The notes: a model not told the origin generated them from the sequence alone. DNA of 64,000 bases from Carboxylicivirga litoralis (GCF_025499605.1 NZ_JAFMVC010000008.1:120954-184953), one strand, 5' to 3'. Shown: positions 36,654-46,433, numbered from the stretch's first letter. Program-made: numbers and translations.

Positions 36654-37013
36654 AGTGTAATTTGCTTAATAAGCAAAAGTCATTAGTCGTCAGTGTGTTG
36701 ATAATGATGATGGCGACTATTGGCTTAAGCAGAATTTATGATATTGATTATTAGTTTCTCTTGTTAGTTGTTTTCATTTTTCAATGAATGAATGCAAATC
36801 TAAAACTTAATTCAACATGTATTAAAGAAATCTTGCAATAATTAGCGTTAAAAAATTTTAAAGCTATGAGAAACAAATTCTTTGTCATGCTTTACGGTTT
36901 TTCTATCTTTCTAAAATGAAACGAAAGGATAAATTTAATTATCTAATTTTTGTTCAGGAGATAATTAAATTTATTTGCGAGTTCCACGCAGCCATTAAAA
37001 TCAATATTTGTGC
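36654..37013. other. Non-coding gap between divergent fumA and the symporter gene
   Basis: 360 bp. Just upstream of the fumA ATG is a palindrome tttgctt-aat-aagcaaa (36661-36677), a possible operator or leader hairpin. Otherwise AT-rich with no ORF; the two divergent promoters must lie here but I could not fix them. Confidence 0.5.
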
Positions 37014-38366
37014 ATGAAAGAAATTGAAAACCTAATCATCAAATTTAGTGAGTTTATTTGGGGAACTCCACTACTAATTCTACTCCTTGGCGGAGGGTTC
37101 TTTTTTATGATATATAGCAAGCTGATGCCTTTCAGGTATATTATGCATGCGGTTGATATTCTTCGGGGTAAGTATGACGACCCGAATGAAGCCGGACAAA
37201 TTAATCATTTTCAGGCTTTATCAACTGCATTGGCAGCCACTGTTGGGATGGGAAACATTAGTGGAGTAGCTGTGGCTATTACTGCTGGGGGGCCGGGTGC
37301 TATCTTCTGGATGTGGGTAAGTGCATTGTTGGGCGTTTCAACCAAATTTTTTACCGGAACTCTGGCTGTAATGTTCAGAGCTAAGGATGACAAAGGGGAG
37401 ATACAAGGTGGCCCCATGTATATTATCACCGAAGGACTGGGGAAGAAATGGAAGCCTATGGCGGTGTTCTTTGCTGTGGCTGCCATGTTCGCCGTATTTC
37501 CGGTTTTTCAGAGTAATCAGCTGACACAGGTTTTTCGCGATATTGTGTTGCAGCCTAATGGTGTTGAAACAGGATTTACCTCCGATTTAATTACCGGAAT
37601 TATCATCGCGATAAGTATGTCTGTTGTGATTTTCGGAGGAATTCAACGCATAGGGAAAGTGACAGCCAGTATCGTTCCGTTTATGGTGCTGCTATATGTT
37701 GGCATTGTTTTGTTCATTATTTTCTCCCATCCCGATCAATTATTGGATGCTGTTTTATTAATTTTTAAGGATGCTTTTGAGGCGCAAGCTGTTCTGGGAG
37801 GTGCTGTTGGAATAATCATTATTACCGGTATTAAGCGGGCTGCTTTTTCTAATGAAGCTGGTATTGGTACCGCGCCATTAGCGCATGGAGCTGCTAAAAC
37901 GAACGAACCAGTGCGCGAAGGACTGGTCGCCATGTTAGGTCCTATAGTTGATACATTAGTTGTTTGTACCATGACAGCGTTAGCTATTTTGGTGACCGGA
38001 GTGTGGCAAACCAGCGATGCAGATGGTATCACGCTAACGGCTTTGGCATTTGATAAAGCCATACCTACTTACGGACCTTATTTATTGATTTTATGCGTCA
38101 TGTTTTTTGCTTTGTCCACATTGTTCGCGTTCCCATATTATGGTAATAAATGTTCTTCCTATTTATTCGGAACGAAATCGAAGAATATTTATAATGTGGT
38201 AAGTGTGTTAAGTGCTGTAATTGCGGCTGTGGTATCCATCGATGTGGTGATTGCTTTTATTGATTCGGCATATGCCTTAATGGCTTTTCCTAATATGATA
38301 GCTGCACTGCTTTTGGCGCCGCACGTAAAGCGAGCGACTATTGATTATTTTAATCGGCATAAATAA
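37014..38366 (+). CDS. Alanine/glycine:cation symporter (AGCS family)
   Basis: 450 aa from ATG at 37014; an in-frame TTG two codons earlier is less likely. Sodium (or proton)-coupled alanine/glycine uptake. The AGCS signature GGPGAIFWMWVSALLG is present (about residues 91-106), with TVGMGNISGVA before it and RAAFSNEAGIGTAPLAHGAA in the middle, both family hallmarks. About ten membrane helices. Single gene; a short gap without obvious terminator leads to the GIN-domain gene. Confidence 0.93.
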   Translation: MKEIENLIIKFSEFIWGTPLLILLLGGGFFFMIYSKLMPFRYIMHAVDILRGKYDDPNEAGQINHFQALSTALAATVGMGNISGVAVAITAGGPGAIFWMWVSALLGVSTKFFTGTLAVMFRAKDDKGEIQGGPMYIITEGLGKKWKPMAVFFAVAAMFAVFPVFQSNQLTQVFRDIVLQPNGVETGFTSDLITGIIIAISMSVVIFGGIQRIGKVTASIVPFMVLLYVGIVLFIIFSHPDQLLDAVLLIFKDAFEAQAVLGGAVGIIIITGIKRAAFSNEAGIGTAPLAHGAAKTNEPVREGLVAMLGPIVDTLVVCTMTALAILVTGVWQTSDADGITLTALAFDKAIPTYGPYLLILCVMFFALSTLFAFPYYGNKCSSYLFGTKSKNIYNVVSVLSAVIAAVVSIDVVIAFIDSAYALMAFPNMIAALLLAPHVKRATIDYFNRHK

Positions 38367-38431
38367 GTACCTACATGTAACTATAAAGTTGTTGAAAGCG
38401 TCCTATAATCTGAATACATAAACTTAAGTAT

Positions 38432-39121
38432 ATGAGAAAGATTACACTTATTGCCCTTATCGTTTGTTTTGCAGGCGTTTTGGTGGCTCAAGAAAAAGAA
38501 AAACGCAGCATTGGTGAATTTTCCAGTGTGAGCGTTTCGTCGGGTATTGATTTGTATTTAACCCAATCAAGCGCTGTAGAACTGGAGGTGGAGTGTCGCA
38601 AAGATGATCTTCATAGATTGAGAACAGAAGTGGAGGGCAAGACTTTGAAAATATATATGAAGGGTAATAGTAGCTGGAATTGGAATAATAAAACAGTGCC
38701 AAAAGTCTATTTGTCGTTCAAGCAATTGGAAAAATTGATAGCTAGTGGCGGTTCTGATATTTACGGACAAAATACCATTGATCAGGAGTATTTAGAAGTT
38801 AGTACAAGTGGTGGTGCTGATATTTATGTCGAGGTAAAAACTACTGAGTTGAAACTAACCACTTCGGGAGGTTCGGATCTTAAAATAAAAGGAACAACAG
38901 ACAAATTAACTGCTTCATCGAGCGGAGGTTCTGATATTAATGCTCGTGAGTTAAAAGCTCAGCGTGTTAAAGTAACCAGTTCGGGAGGATCGGATGCGAT
39001 TGTATGGGCTGAGAAAGAAATAATGGCTAATGCCAGTGGAGGAAGTGATATTGTTTATTACGGAAACCCTGAAATTAAGCAATTAAACGAGTCGGGTGCT
39101 GGCGATATAAGTCATAGATAG
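38432..39121 (+). CDS. Exported head-GIN (DUF2807) repeat protein
   Basis: 229 aa. Signal peptide (MRKITLIALIVCFAGVLVAQ), then a DUF2807 putative auto-transporter adhesin domain. From about residue 105 it carries seven spaced repeats with core SGGSDI or a variant (ASGGSDIYG, TSGGADIYV, TSGGSDLKI, SSGGSDINA, SSGGSDAIV, ASGGSDIVY, ESGAGDISH) about 15-20 residues apart, the rungs of a right-handed beta-helix. Cell-surface or periplasmic location is inferred; ligand unknown. Terminator follows. Confidence 0.85.
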   Translation: MRKITLIALIVCFAGVLVAQEKEKRSIGEFSSVSVSSGIDLYLTQSSAVELEVECRKDDLHRLRTEVEGKTLKIYMKGNSSWNWNNKTVPKVYLSFKQLEKLIASGGSDIYGQNTIDQEYLEVSTSGGADIYVEVKTTELKLTTSGGSDLKIKGTTDKLTASSSGGSDINARELKAQRVKVTSSGGSDAIVWAEKEIMANASGGSDIVYYGNPEIKQLNESGAGDISHR

Positions 39122-39144
39122 TTATAGCGAAAACAGGATTTCTG

Positions 39145-39174
39145 AGCTGCATCTGTTAGGGTGCAGCTTTTTTT
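39145..39174 (+). terminator. Rho-independent terminator after the GIN-domain gene
   Basis: Nine-base-pair stem agctgcatc (39145-39153) / ggtgcagct (39160-39168), six-base loop, then T8. Confidence 0.9.
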
Positions 39175-39251
39175 ATTATATAAATGCTTTACAAATAAAA
39201 GTCGATTATTATGATTTGTAGATAAAAACATTATCTTCATAAAAAAAAATA

Positions 39252-41096
39252 ATGCGCCTATCCCTCTTGCTTTTTTTGCTATTCGTAGTCGTCTCCAGAG
39301 TATGTGCCCAATTGCCCGATTGCCAGGTTAATAAATATCACAAGCAAGTTAAACTTGCAGGCAACAAGCTGGTTGAGTATACCGAAATAGAATTGCAGAT
39401 AAACTCGGCAAAAGGCACTGATTATGCCGAAATTGATATTCCTTTCACCAAGGGCAATAACATTAAAGAACTTGAGGCAGGTATTTATGATTTGACGGGT
39501 AAAAAGATTCGTAGCCTGAAGAATAAAGACATCGTGCGAACCAATATGTTTTCCTACGAATCATTCCATAGCGACGATATGAAGTTGTCGTTTGAATTAG
39601 TGCACAACCGTTATCCATACGTCATTAAATACAGTTACAAAGAGGATGCGAATGACTATTTGTATATTGCCAACTGGTATCCGCGTTGGTATAAAAAGGC
39701 GCCGGTGAAGAAAGCATCGTTAAAGGTTGAATTGCCAACAGACTATCCTATCCGGTTGTATCAGCAGGGACTTGATTCGGCAGTTATTGAGCATCTGCAG
39801 GATAAGGTTGCTTATAACTGGAAAGCAGAAGATGTAGAGTATGTTGAACGACAAAAGTTCGGTCCTCAATTAATAGAGTTACAGTCACATGTGGTCATTA
39901 TTCCTGAATCCTTCAGATATGGCACGGAAGGGAGCACCAAAAGTTGGCAGGATTTTGGGCAGTGGGCGACCGATTTAAAAGCCGGCACCGACTATCTGAC
40001 AGAGGCAGAAAAGAAGAAAGTAAGGGAGTTAACAAAAAACTGCAGCAACGATCGTGAGAAGATTGACGTGTTGTATAAATACATGCAGAACAATACCCGC
40101 TACATTAACGTGTCGTTGGATGTTGGCGGTTTAAAACCGGAATCGGCAACCTATGTATGCAATAATAAATATGGCGATTGCAAAGCTTTAACGAACTACA
40201 TGTATAGTATGTTGAAAGAAGTTGGTATTCAATCATTGTATACCATGGTATATGCCGATCGCTACCCTGTGCCGGTTAAAACTGATTATCCATCGCAGCA
40301 ATTTAATCATGTGATTTTGTGTGTGCCTCAGCCAAACGATACCATATGGCTGGAGTGTACTGATAATTCTGCACCTTTTAATTATTTGGGAGCATTTACT
40401 CAAAACAGAACGGTGCTTTTAATTGATGGTGATAAAAGTAAACTGGCTAAAACGCCGGCATTAAGTGTTGATGATGTGGCCACTCGTTATTCAACAAAAG
40501 TAGTTGTAAATGAGGATGGAAGTCAGAAGATGACAACAGTAGCTAAAGTGAAAGGCCCTGTTTTTGATTATCTGAAAGGGATGAATGATGCCTTACCACA
40601 GCGCGATAAAATAGACTACCTGGAAGAGTTGGAGTTGTTTGAACAGGCCGATATTAGAGATTTTGAAATTAAACAAGCCGATAGAGATACAAGGTATCTG
40701 ACTTTAGGGTTGCAAGCCAACTTAAATGGTATTGTTGAGCCAATTGGTTCGCGTGTGTTGATAAAACCACTACGTACATTTTATTTTAAGCTGGAGAAGC
40801 CCGAAAAGCGAACACAGGAACTTCGTTTTGCTTATCCATTTAATGTATGCGATACGATTGAATACGAATTACCTCGTCCTATCGAAAGTGTATCTGGAAT
40901 AAAAGATGGGAAAATTAACTCAGATTACGGTTATTTTAAGTGCAAAGTGACCTACGAAGGAAACAGGCTTAAAGTGACCCGGCATATTGTAATTAACCCA
41001 GGAGTTTATCAGCCGGATGAATACGATGCCTTGTATATGTTTGTCAGGCTTTGTGCCAACAAAGAGCTGCAAAAGCTCATGGTGAAATATCAGTAA
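39252..41096 (+). CDS. Exported DUF3857 / transglutaminase-like protein, catalytic triad intact
   Basis: 614 aa. Signal peptide (MRLSLLLFLLFVVVSRVCAQ). N-terminal DUF3857 beta domain (about 25-230), then a transglutaminase-core domain with an apparently complete triad: C310 in YGDCKALTNY, H353 in FNHVILCV and D371 in LECTDNS. A C-terminal beta domain follows (about 430-614). Members of this family are periplasmic or secreted and of unknown substrate, possibly cysteine proteases or cross-linkers. The next gene is a paralogue of the same domain order, 20 bp downstream, so they form an operon. Confidence 0.85.
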   Translation: MRLSLLLFLLFVVVSRVCAQLPDCQVNKYHKQVKLAGNKLVEYTEIELQINSAKGTDYAEIDIPFTKGNNIKELEAGIYDLTGKKIRSLKNKDIVRTNMFSYESFHSDDMKLSFELVHNRYPYVIKYSYKEDANDYLYIANWYPRWYKKAPVKKASLKVELPTDYPIRLYQQGLDSAVIEHLQDKVAYNWKAEDVEYVERQKFGPQLIELQSHVVIIPESFRYGTEGSTKSWQDFGQWATDLKAGTDYLTEAEKKKVRELTKNCSNDREKIDVLYKYMQNNTRYINVSLDVGGLKPESATYVCNNKYGDCKALTNYMYSMLKEVGIQSLYTMVYADRYPVPVKTDYPSQQFNHVILCVPQPNDTIWLECTDNSAPFNYLGAFTQNRTVLLIDGDKSKLAKTPALSVDDVATRYSTKVVVNEDGSQKMTTVAKVKGPVFDYLKGMNDALPQRDKIDYLEELELFEQADIRDFEIKQADRDTRYLTLGLQANLNGIVEPIGSRVLIKPLRTFYFKLEKPEKRTQELRFAYPFNVCDTIEYELPRPIESVSGIKDGKINSDYGYFKCKVTYEGNRLKVTRHIVINPGVYQPDEYDALYMFVRLCANKELQKLMVKYQ

Positions 41097-41116
41097 AACA
41101 TCTAATCCATTATTAT

Positions 41117-43081
41117 ATGAAAACAATTATCCCATTATTAGTCCTGCTGTTTAGCACAGCAATAAATGGCTTTGCTCAGAAAACGGTGTTTGGTATTCTA
41201 AATCCATCGGATGTTGAAATGAAAGAATGTGCTTTTGAAAAAGATGCACCCGCTGTGGTTCTTTTCGATAAAGGTAACTCGTGGTTTGTACATGGCGATG
41301 ACGGTTTTATTTTAAGGTTTGATCGTCATATCAGGATAAAGGTATTTAGCGAAGCAGGTTTTGAACAAGGTGAAATTGAAATCCCCTTGTTTCATAATGA
41401 AAATAATCGCGAGAAAGTAAAGGATATAAAAGCGATGACCTTTAATTTTGAAGAAGGACAGCTGAAAAGAGCGACACTTGATAGTAAGAATGTCTTTACC
41501 GAAGACATTAATGAAAACTGGACCTTAAAAAAGTTTGCTATGCCCAATGTGAAAGAGGGCTCAGTCATTGATGTCACCTACTCGGTTTATTCCCCTTTCT
41601 TTACCCATTTTAAAGATTGGGAATTTCAAACGGATATACCCACCCTGTATAGCGAATACAAGGTTAGTATGATACCTTTTTATTCGTACCGTTACCGCAT
41701 GCAGGGAGCCAGCCGAATGGATCATTTTAAAAGCTACGAAAAAAGTGGGTTGGGGAGAACGTTTTCGGGCATTCCCTATAACGATATGGTATATGAATTT
41801 GGTTTGAGGAATGTGCCATCGTTTAAAGATGAAAGTTTTATTTCGTCGCGCAACGACTATATAAAAAAGATTGATTTTCAATTGTCGGAGATTAACTATC
41901 CATCGGGTTACAAGAAGCAGTTTATGAATACCTGGCCGTCGTTGGCTGAAGAATTGCTGGATTACACCGATTTTGGCAAATACTTGAAAAAAGCCGAAAA
42001 ATGGGGCAGTAAAACTTTGGCATCGCTATCTTCTAAACCGGAAGAGGAGCGATTGGATACGGTGCTGAACTACATGAAAGAAACCTATAAATGGAATGGT
42101 TACTATGGCAAGTATGCCCGCTCTTCCTTCAAGGAATTTAACGAGCAGTTGACCGGTAACTCGGGTAATATAAACCTAAGTACTATTGGTGCTTTACGTG
42201 CTGTTGGACTAAAGGCTTCACCGGTTATTATCAGCACGCGCGATAATGGAAAGGTGAGTGATAATTTTCCTTATTCGAACCTTTTTAACTATGTGTTGGT
42301 ATTGGTTGAGGTGGATGGTAAAAAGCGCCTGGTGGATGCAACGGAAGATATGTGTCCAAACTTCTTAATTCCATCGCGATGCATTAATGGCAAGGGTTTT
42401 ATTGTAGAGGAAGATAGCGAAGCCTGGGTTACCATATCCAATAGTGCCGCCTCGTTGGAAGAGTTTAATCTGTCGATGGAGCTTGACCTGGAAGCCGGCG
42501 AGCTGGAAGGACGTTGCATGGCTAAAAGTACAGGTTACATGGCATTGGCCGAACGCCAGGAATACCACAATGATAAGGAGGATTTTGAAAAGGAATTTGA
42601 GAATAAGGGCATTAATATAGTTGATGATATTAGTGTGACTAACCTGACGGATAAAACCTTGCCGTTTAAGTATAATTTCGATTTTACTAAATCATACGAC
42701 CAGATAGATGAGCAATTAATCATATCGCCATTTGTTAACATTGCCCAAACCGAAAATCCGTTTAAGCAGGAAAAGCGCACCCTGCCAATTGATTTGGTTT
42801 ACCTGCAAGGTAACCGCTTTATTGCTACCATTAAAATTCCAGAAGGATACAAGGTAGAGGAATTGCCTTCGCCCCGAAAAATTAACTCGGACAACGTGGC
42901 CTTTAGCTATATTGCTAAAGTAACCGGTAAGCAAATTCAAATTGTTGCTAATTATAGTTTTAAAAAACGCAATTATCCATCCTCCAGTTATAAAGAGCTG
43001 AAAAACTTTATGAACACGGTGACGTCAACCGTTAATTCGAAAATAATACTGGTTAAAGAGGATGATGTAGCGGTGTTGTAG
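41117..43081 (+). CDS. Exported DUF3857 / transglutaminase-like paralogue, catalytic triad degraded
   Basis: 654 aa from ATG at 41117, which gives a clean signal peptide (MKTIIPLLVLLFSTAINGFAQ); the earlier in-frame start at 41051 is rejected. Same order of domains as the preceding gene, but the triad is broken: the Cys position is S349 (GNSGNINL), the His position is Y392 (FNYVLVLV), and only D407 (LVDATED) is kept. It is thus probably a non-catalytic binding or partner protein. Co-transcribed with the intact paralogue and ended by a long hairpin. Confidence 0.85.
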   Translation: MKTIIPLLVLLFSTAINGFAQKTVFGILNPSDVEMKECAFEKDAPAVVLFDKGNSWFVHGDDGFILRFDRHIRIKVFSEAGFEQGEIEIPLFHNENNREKVKDIKAMTFNFEEGQLKRATLDSKNVFTEDINENWTLKKFAMPNVKEGSVIDVTYSVYSPFFTHFKDWEFQTDIPTLYSEYKVSMIPFYSYRYRMQGASRMDHFKSYEKSGLGRTFSGIPYNDMVYEFGLRNVPSFKDESFISSRNDYIKKIDFQLSEINYPSGYKKQFMNTWPSLAEELLDYTDFGKYLKKAEKWGSKTLASLSSKPEEERLDTVLNYMKETYKWNGYYGKYARSSFKEFNEQLTGNSGNINLSTIGALRAVGLKASPVIISTRDNGKVSDNFPYSNLFNYVLVLVEVDGKKRLVDATEDMCPNFLIPSRCINGKGFIVEEDSEAWVTISNSAASLEEFNLSMELDLEAGELEGRCMAKSTGYMALAERQEYHNDKEDFEKEFENKGINIVDDISVTNLTDKTLPFKYNFDFTKSYDQIDEQLIISPFVNIAQTENPFKQEKRTLPIDLVYLQGNRFIATIKIPEGYKVEELPSPRKINSDNVAFSYIAKVTGKQIQIVANYSFKKRNYPSSSYKELKNFMNTVTSTVNSKIILVKEDDVAVL

Positions 43082-43096
43082 AACTTAGTTATTCGC

Positions 43097-43143
43097 ACGG
43101 ATGTCATCTTTGTTGCCAATAGGCCAATAAAGATGACATCCGT
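43097..43143 (+). terminator. Long hairpin between convergent genes
   Basis: Perfect 15-bp inverted repeat acggatgtcatcttt (43097-43111) / aaagatgacatccgt (43129-43143) with a 17-base loop, between convergent genes. It lacks a strong T run, so it may act as a bidirectional or Rho-assisted end, or an mRNA-protecting 3' structure. Confidence 0.6.
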
Positions 43144-43165
43144 ATTCAAGGGAATGATAGAGCAC

Positions 43166-43984
43166 TTACAGTTCTGGTTGTTTGTTTTCAAAAAGCTCGT
43201 TATCTCCAAACTGTCGCTTTAATAAAAGAATACACACAACAGCCACCACAATCGCGCCGCCTGTCACCAATATGGCATTGGTTATACCGCCAAATGACTC
43301 GGCAAACGACTGGTCGAGCATGGCTTCTTCGTCCATTAAAAATTTTAAGAAAAAGGAAGTGCCATTAACGGCTGCATGAATAATCATACTGATGCTCAGA
43401 CTGCGTGTGCGGTAATATACCCAACCGATAAAAGCACCAATCACCAAACCAGTCACAAACTGCCATGGATTCAAGTGCACAAAGCCGAATAAAAACGATG
43501 ACCAGAAAATAGCCTTAGCCGGACTGTATCGCTTGAGCATACCATCTAAAATAATACCTCTAAAAATAAGTTCTTCAAACAGGGGTGCGGCTATGACCAT
43601 CATGGCAAAGGCCCCGAAACCATTTAAGCTGGCCAGTTCTTTAAACATCTCCTTAAACAGGTCGGGCATGGGAATAAGGTTCCCAATAGGGTTGACGATG
43701 CCAAAAACCAGTCCTAACGCACCGAAAATGATTAATGGCAAAAGTTCCGGACGATTAATGTTTAGTGGATAGTGCTTTAGCTGTGTTTCGTTTTTACGAA
43801 TAAGGTGAGCAATAAAAAAAGCAACCCCCATGGTTAAAATATAGTAAGTAAGCATCGCATATTCTTTACCCATCACCGGTATCAAAATCATGTTAATAGG
43901 TGTGAATAGTATCATGCAAAGAATAGTGATGCCTGTAATGCCCCAGCTTTGAGCCAGGCTGGGATAGATTTTTTGTGTATTCAT
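43166..43984 (-). CDS. CPBP-family intramembrane metalloprotease
   Basis: 272 aa, about seven to eight membrane helices. CPBP/Abi (type II CAAX prenyl protease-like) motifs are complete: E137-E138-x3-R142 in EELIFRG, FGFVH with H170, and H203-x3-N207 in HAAVN. These ligate zinc within the membrane. Substrates of most bacterial members are unknown; some give bacteriocin self-immunity. No bacteriocin or peptide gene is seen next to it. Confidence 0.88.
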   Translation of the reverse strand: MNTQKIYPSLAQSWGITGITILCMILFTPINMILIPVMGKEYAMLTYYILTMGVAFFIAHLIRKNETQLKHYPLNINRPELLPLIIFGALGLVFGIVNPIGNLIPMPDLFKEMFKELASLNGFGAFAMMVIAAPLFEELIFRGIILDGMLKRYSPAKAIFWSSFLFGFVHLNPWQFVTGLVIGAFIGWVYYRTRSLSISMIIHAAVNGTSFFLKFLMDEEAMLDQSFAESFGGITNAILVTGGAIVVAVVCILLLKRQFGDNELFENKQPEL

Positions 43985-44333
43985 AGTTTTGTTTTATGTG
44001 TTTAAATATAATTTAAATACTCCGTTCCACGTAGCAAAAAATAAACAAAACTGTTCGGCGTAGCGTCACGCTACGTCGTTTATGACAAGGCCTCTGGCCT
44101 GTAATGGCCTGCCCGAAGTAGAAATGTTGACTTTAAGTGTAATAATTGTGAAATGATAATTAGGCCGGACGTCTGTAAAAAGGAAACGTAGCGAGACGCT
44201 ACGCTTAACAGTGGGATGCCAATAAAGATCGCATCCATATTTTTTAATTATCAGCGTTAATCTGCGTCATTTGCGGGAAACGCCATCTCACATCATACAT
44301 CTCACATCATAAATCCCTACATCCTCACATCCA
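43985..44333. repeat. Hairpin-rich intergenic region
   Basis: 349 bp with no gene. It holds four hairpins: cgtagcg-tca-cgctacg (44059-44075), aggcc-tct-ggcct (44088-44100), cgtagcg-aga-cgctacg (44187-44203) and ggatgc...gcatcc (44214-44236). The first and third share the same 7-bp stem with different loops, like paired REP elements. The last resembles part of the hairpin at 43097-43143 (shared ccaataaagat). Confidence 0.6.
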
Positions 44334-46433
44334 TTAACTAATCATACTCCAGTTCATCTTTTCGCGAGCCAACTTTTTTAGTTGTTTATTAAGTATGAAG
44401 TTGTCGTCTTTTTCCAATAAAGGATCATCGGCCAAAATGGCTTCGGCTACCTGGCGGGCAAATTGCAGAATCTGGCCATCGCGACCCAGGTTGGCAATTT
44501 TAAGTGTGAATGGTAAGCCCGATTGCTGGGTGCCTTCTAAATCACCAGGGCCACGCAGTTTCAGGTCGGCTTCAGCAATCTCGAATCCATCGGTTGAGCG
44601 GGTCATAATATCCATGCGCTTGCGGGTTTCTTCCGACAGCTTGTAACCCGTCATCAAAATGCAATAACTTTGGTCGGCACCACGGCCTACACGGCCACGC
44701 AACTGGTGCAGCTGCGACAGGCCAAAACGCTCAGCACTTTCAATCACCATCACCGAGGCGTTGGGCACGTTCACGCCCACTTCAATCACCGTAGTAGAAA
44801 CCAGTATCTGTGAGCGGTTAGCGGCAAACTCTTGCATCTCGGCATCTTTTTCAACGGGTTTCATTTTGCCATGCACCATGCTCACCTTATAATCGGGGAA
44901 CACCCGCTGCATGTATTCGTATCCTTCGGCCAGGTTTTTAAAGTCCATCTTCTCCGATTCTTCAATCAGCGGATACACCACATATACCTGCCGGCCTTTG
45001 TCCAGTTCGCCTTTAATAAACTTGTTGAGGTTGTTACGTCGGTTATGAAAATAATGTGCTGTTTCTATAGGCTTACGTCCGGGCGGCAATTCATCAATCA
45101 CCGACACATCCAAATCGCCATAGATGGTCATGGCCAGGGTGCGGGGGATAGGTGTGGCTGTCATCACCAGCACATGTGGGGGTTGTGTATTTTTTTTCCA
45201 CAACTTGGCGCGTTGTGCCACTCCAAAACGGTGCTGCTCGTCTACTACCACCAAACCAAGGTTGTTGAATACTACTTTATCTTCCAAAAGGGCATGTGTG
45301 CCAATCAATACCTGTAGTTCGCCACTTTGCAAGTCCTGGTCAATTCGTTCGCGCTCTTTCTTTTTCGACGAACCGGTCAACAAGGCTACTTTTATGCCTA
45401 AGCCTTCCACCATCTCGCTGATGGTTTCGAAATGTTGTGTGGCTAATATTTCTGTGGGTGCCATCAGGCAGGCCTGAAAGCGATTATCCAGAGCAATGAG
45501 CATCACCATCAGCGCTACCAGTGTTTTGCCCGAGCCCACATCGCCTTGCAGCAGGCGGTTCATTTGCTTGCCCGAACCCATGTCGCGTCGTATTTCTTTA
45601 ATAACACGCTTTTGCGCATTGGTCAGTTCAAAAGGTATTTTTTGCGAATAAAAGTTATTCAGATGGTCACCAACTGTGTCAAACAGATGGCCTTTAATGG
45701 CTTTCGTGCGTTGGTTGCGTTGGCGCAAAATATTAAGCTGAATATAAAACAGCTCTTCAAACTTCAGTCGCAACTGAGCTTTCTCCAGTATTTGCGCATT
45801 GGGTGGAAAATGAATCGCTTTTAGCGACTCATGCAGGTTGAGGAATTTATATTTCTCAATAATACTGGCCGGCAGGCTTTCAGATATCTTCCCCTGAAAC
45901 GACAAAAACACATTCTGTTGAAGCTTTTGAATCGTTTTGGAGTTCAAAAAGCCTTTTTTCATCTTCTCCGTCGTGTTATAAAAGGCTTGCAGTGCCGATG
46001 ATATTTTCACCTGCGTATCGTTCACCTTCTCCAGTTCAGGATGCACAATGTTTATCTTCCCGTTAAATGCCGATGGTTTACCAAAAACAATGTATTCGGC
46101 CTCGGAGTTGATGCCTTCTTTAACGTATTTATGCCCTTTAAACCAAACCAACTCTAACACTCCCGTTCCATCACTGAAAGTAGCGGTCATGCGACTTTGC
46201 CGCCCTGAGCCAACCGTATTGAGAGATGTGAAGCGACCTTTGACCTGTATGTAAGGCAGCTTGGCATTTACCTCTCTTATCTGGTAAAATTTACTGCGAT
46301 CGACGTATTTGTATGGGAAGTAAAACAGTAAATCCTCGTACGATGCAATCTTCAGCTCCTGCTTGAGTAGTTCAGCTCGCTTGGGACCAACGCCTGGGAG
46401 GTAGGTGATATTTTGCATTGAGAGGTCAGACAT
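44334..46433 (-). CDS. recG: ATP-dependent DNA helicase RecG
   Basis: 699 aa from ATG at 46433 (MSDLSMQNITYLPGVGPKRA); the longer frame to 46514 adds residues unlike RecG. Branch-migrating helicase for stalled forks and Holliday junctions. An N-terminal HhH-like start (GVGPKRAELL), wedge/OB domain (about 50-200), helicase core with Walker A GDVGSGKT, DEQH box in VVVDEQHRFGVAQR, and ATPIPRT. The C-terminal half has TTVIEVGVNVPNA and the QLHQLRGRVGRG block. Full length. Confidence 0.95.
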   Translation of the reverse strand: MSDLSMQNITYLPGVGPKRAELLKQELKIASYEDLLFYFPYKYVDRSKFYQIREVNAKLPYIQVKGRFTSLNTVGSGRQSRMTATFSDGTGVLELVWFKGHKYVKEGINSEAEYIVFGKPSAFNGKINIVHPELEKVNDTQVKISSALQAFYNTTEKMKKGFLNSKTIQKLQQNVFLSFQGKISESLPASIIEKYKFLNLHESLKAIHFPPNAQILEKAQLRLKFEELFYIQLNILRQRNQRTKAIKGHLFDTVGDHLNNFYSQKIPFELTNAQKRVIKEIRRDMGSGKQMNRLLQGDVGSGKTLVALMVMLIALDNRFQACLMAPTEILATQHFETISEMVEGLGIKVALLTGSSKKKERERIDQDLQSGELQVLIGTHALLEDKVVFNNLGLVVVDEQHRFGVAQRAKLWKKNTQPPHVLVMTATPIPRTLAMTIYGDLDVSVIDELPPGRKPIETAHYFHNRRNNLNKFIKGELDKGRQVYVVYPLIEESEKMDFKNLAEGYEYMQRVFPDYKVSMVHGKMKPVEKDAEMQEFAANRSQILVSTTVIEVGVNVPNASVMVIESAERFGLSQLHQLRGRVGRGADQSYCILMTGYKLSEETRKRMDIMTRSTDGFEIAEADLKLRGPGDLEGTQQSGLPFTLKIANLGRDGQILQFARQVAEAILADDPLLEKDDNFILNKQLKKLAREKMNWSMIS

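Noticed and set aside
41051..41116. Upstream start of the second DUF3857 gene
   Set aside because: It would overlap the previous gene's end and place 22 residues before a clean signal peptide.
44832..45317. Long plus-strand open frame (161 aa) inside recG
   Set aside because: Antisense shadow of a well-conserved helicase gene; the sequence has the skewed composition of a reversed coding frame and no recognisable domain.
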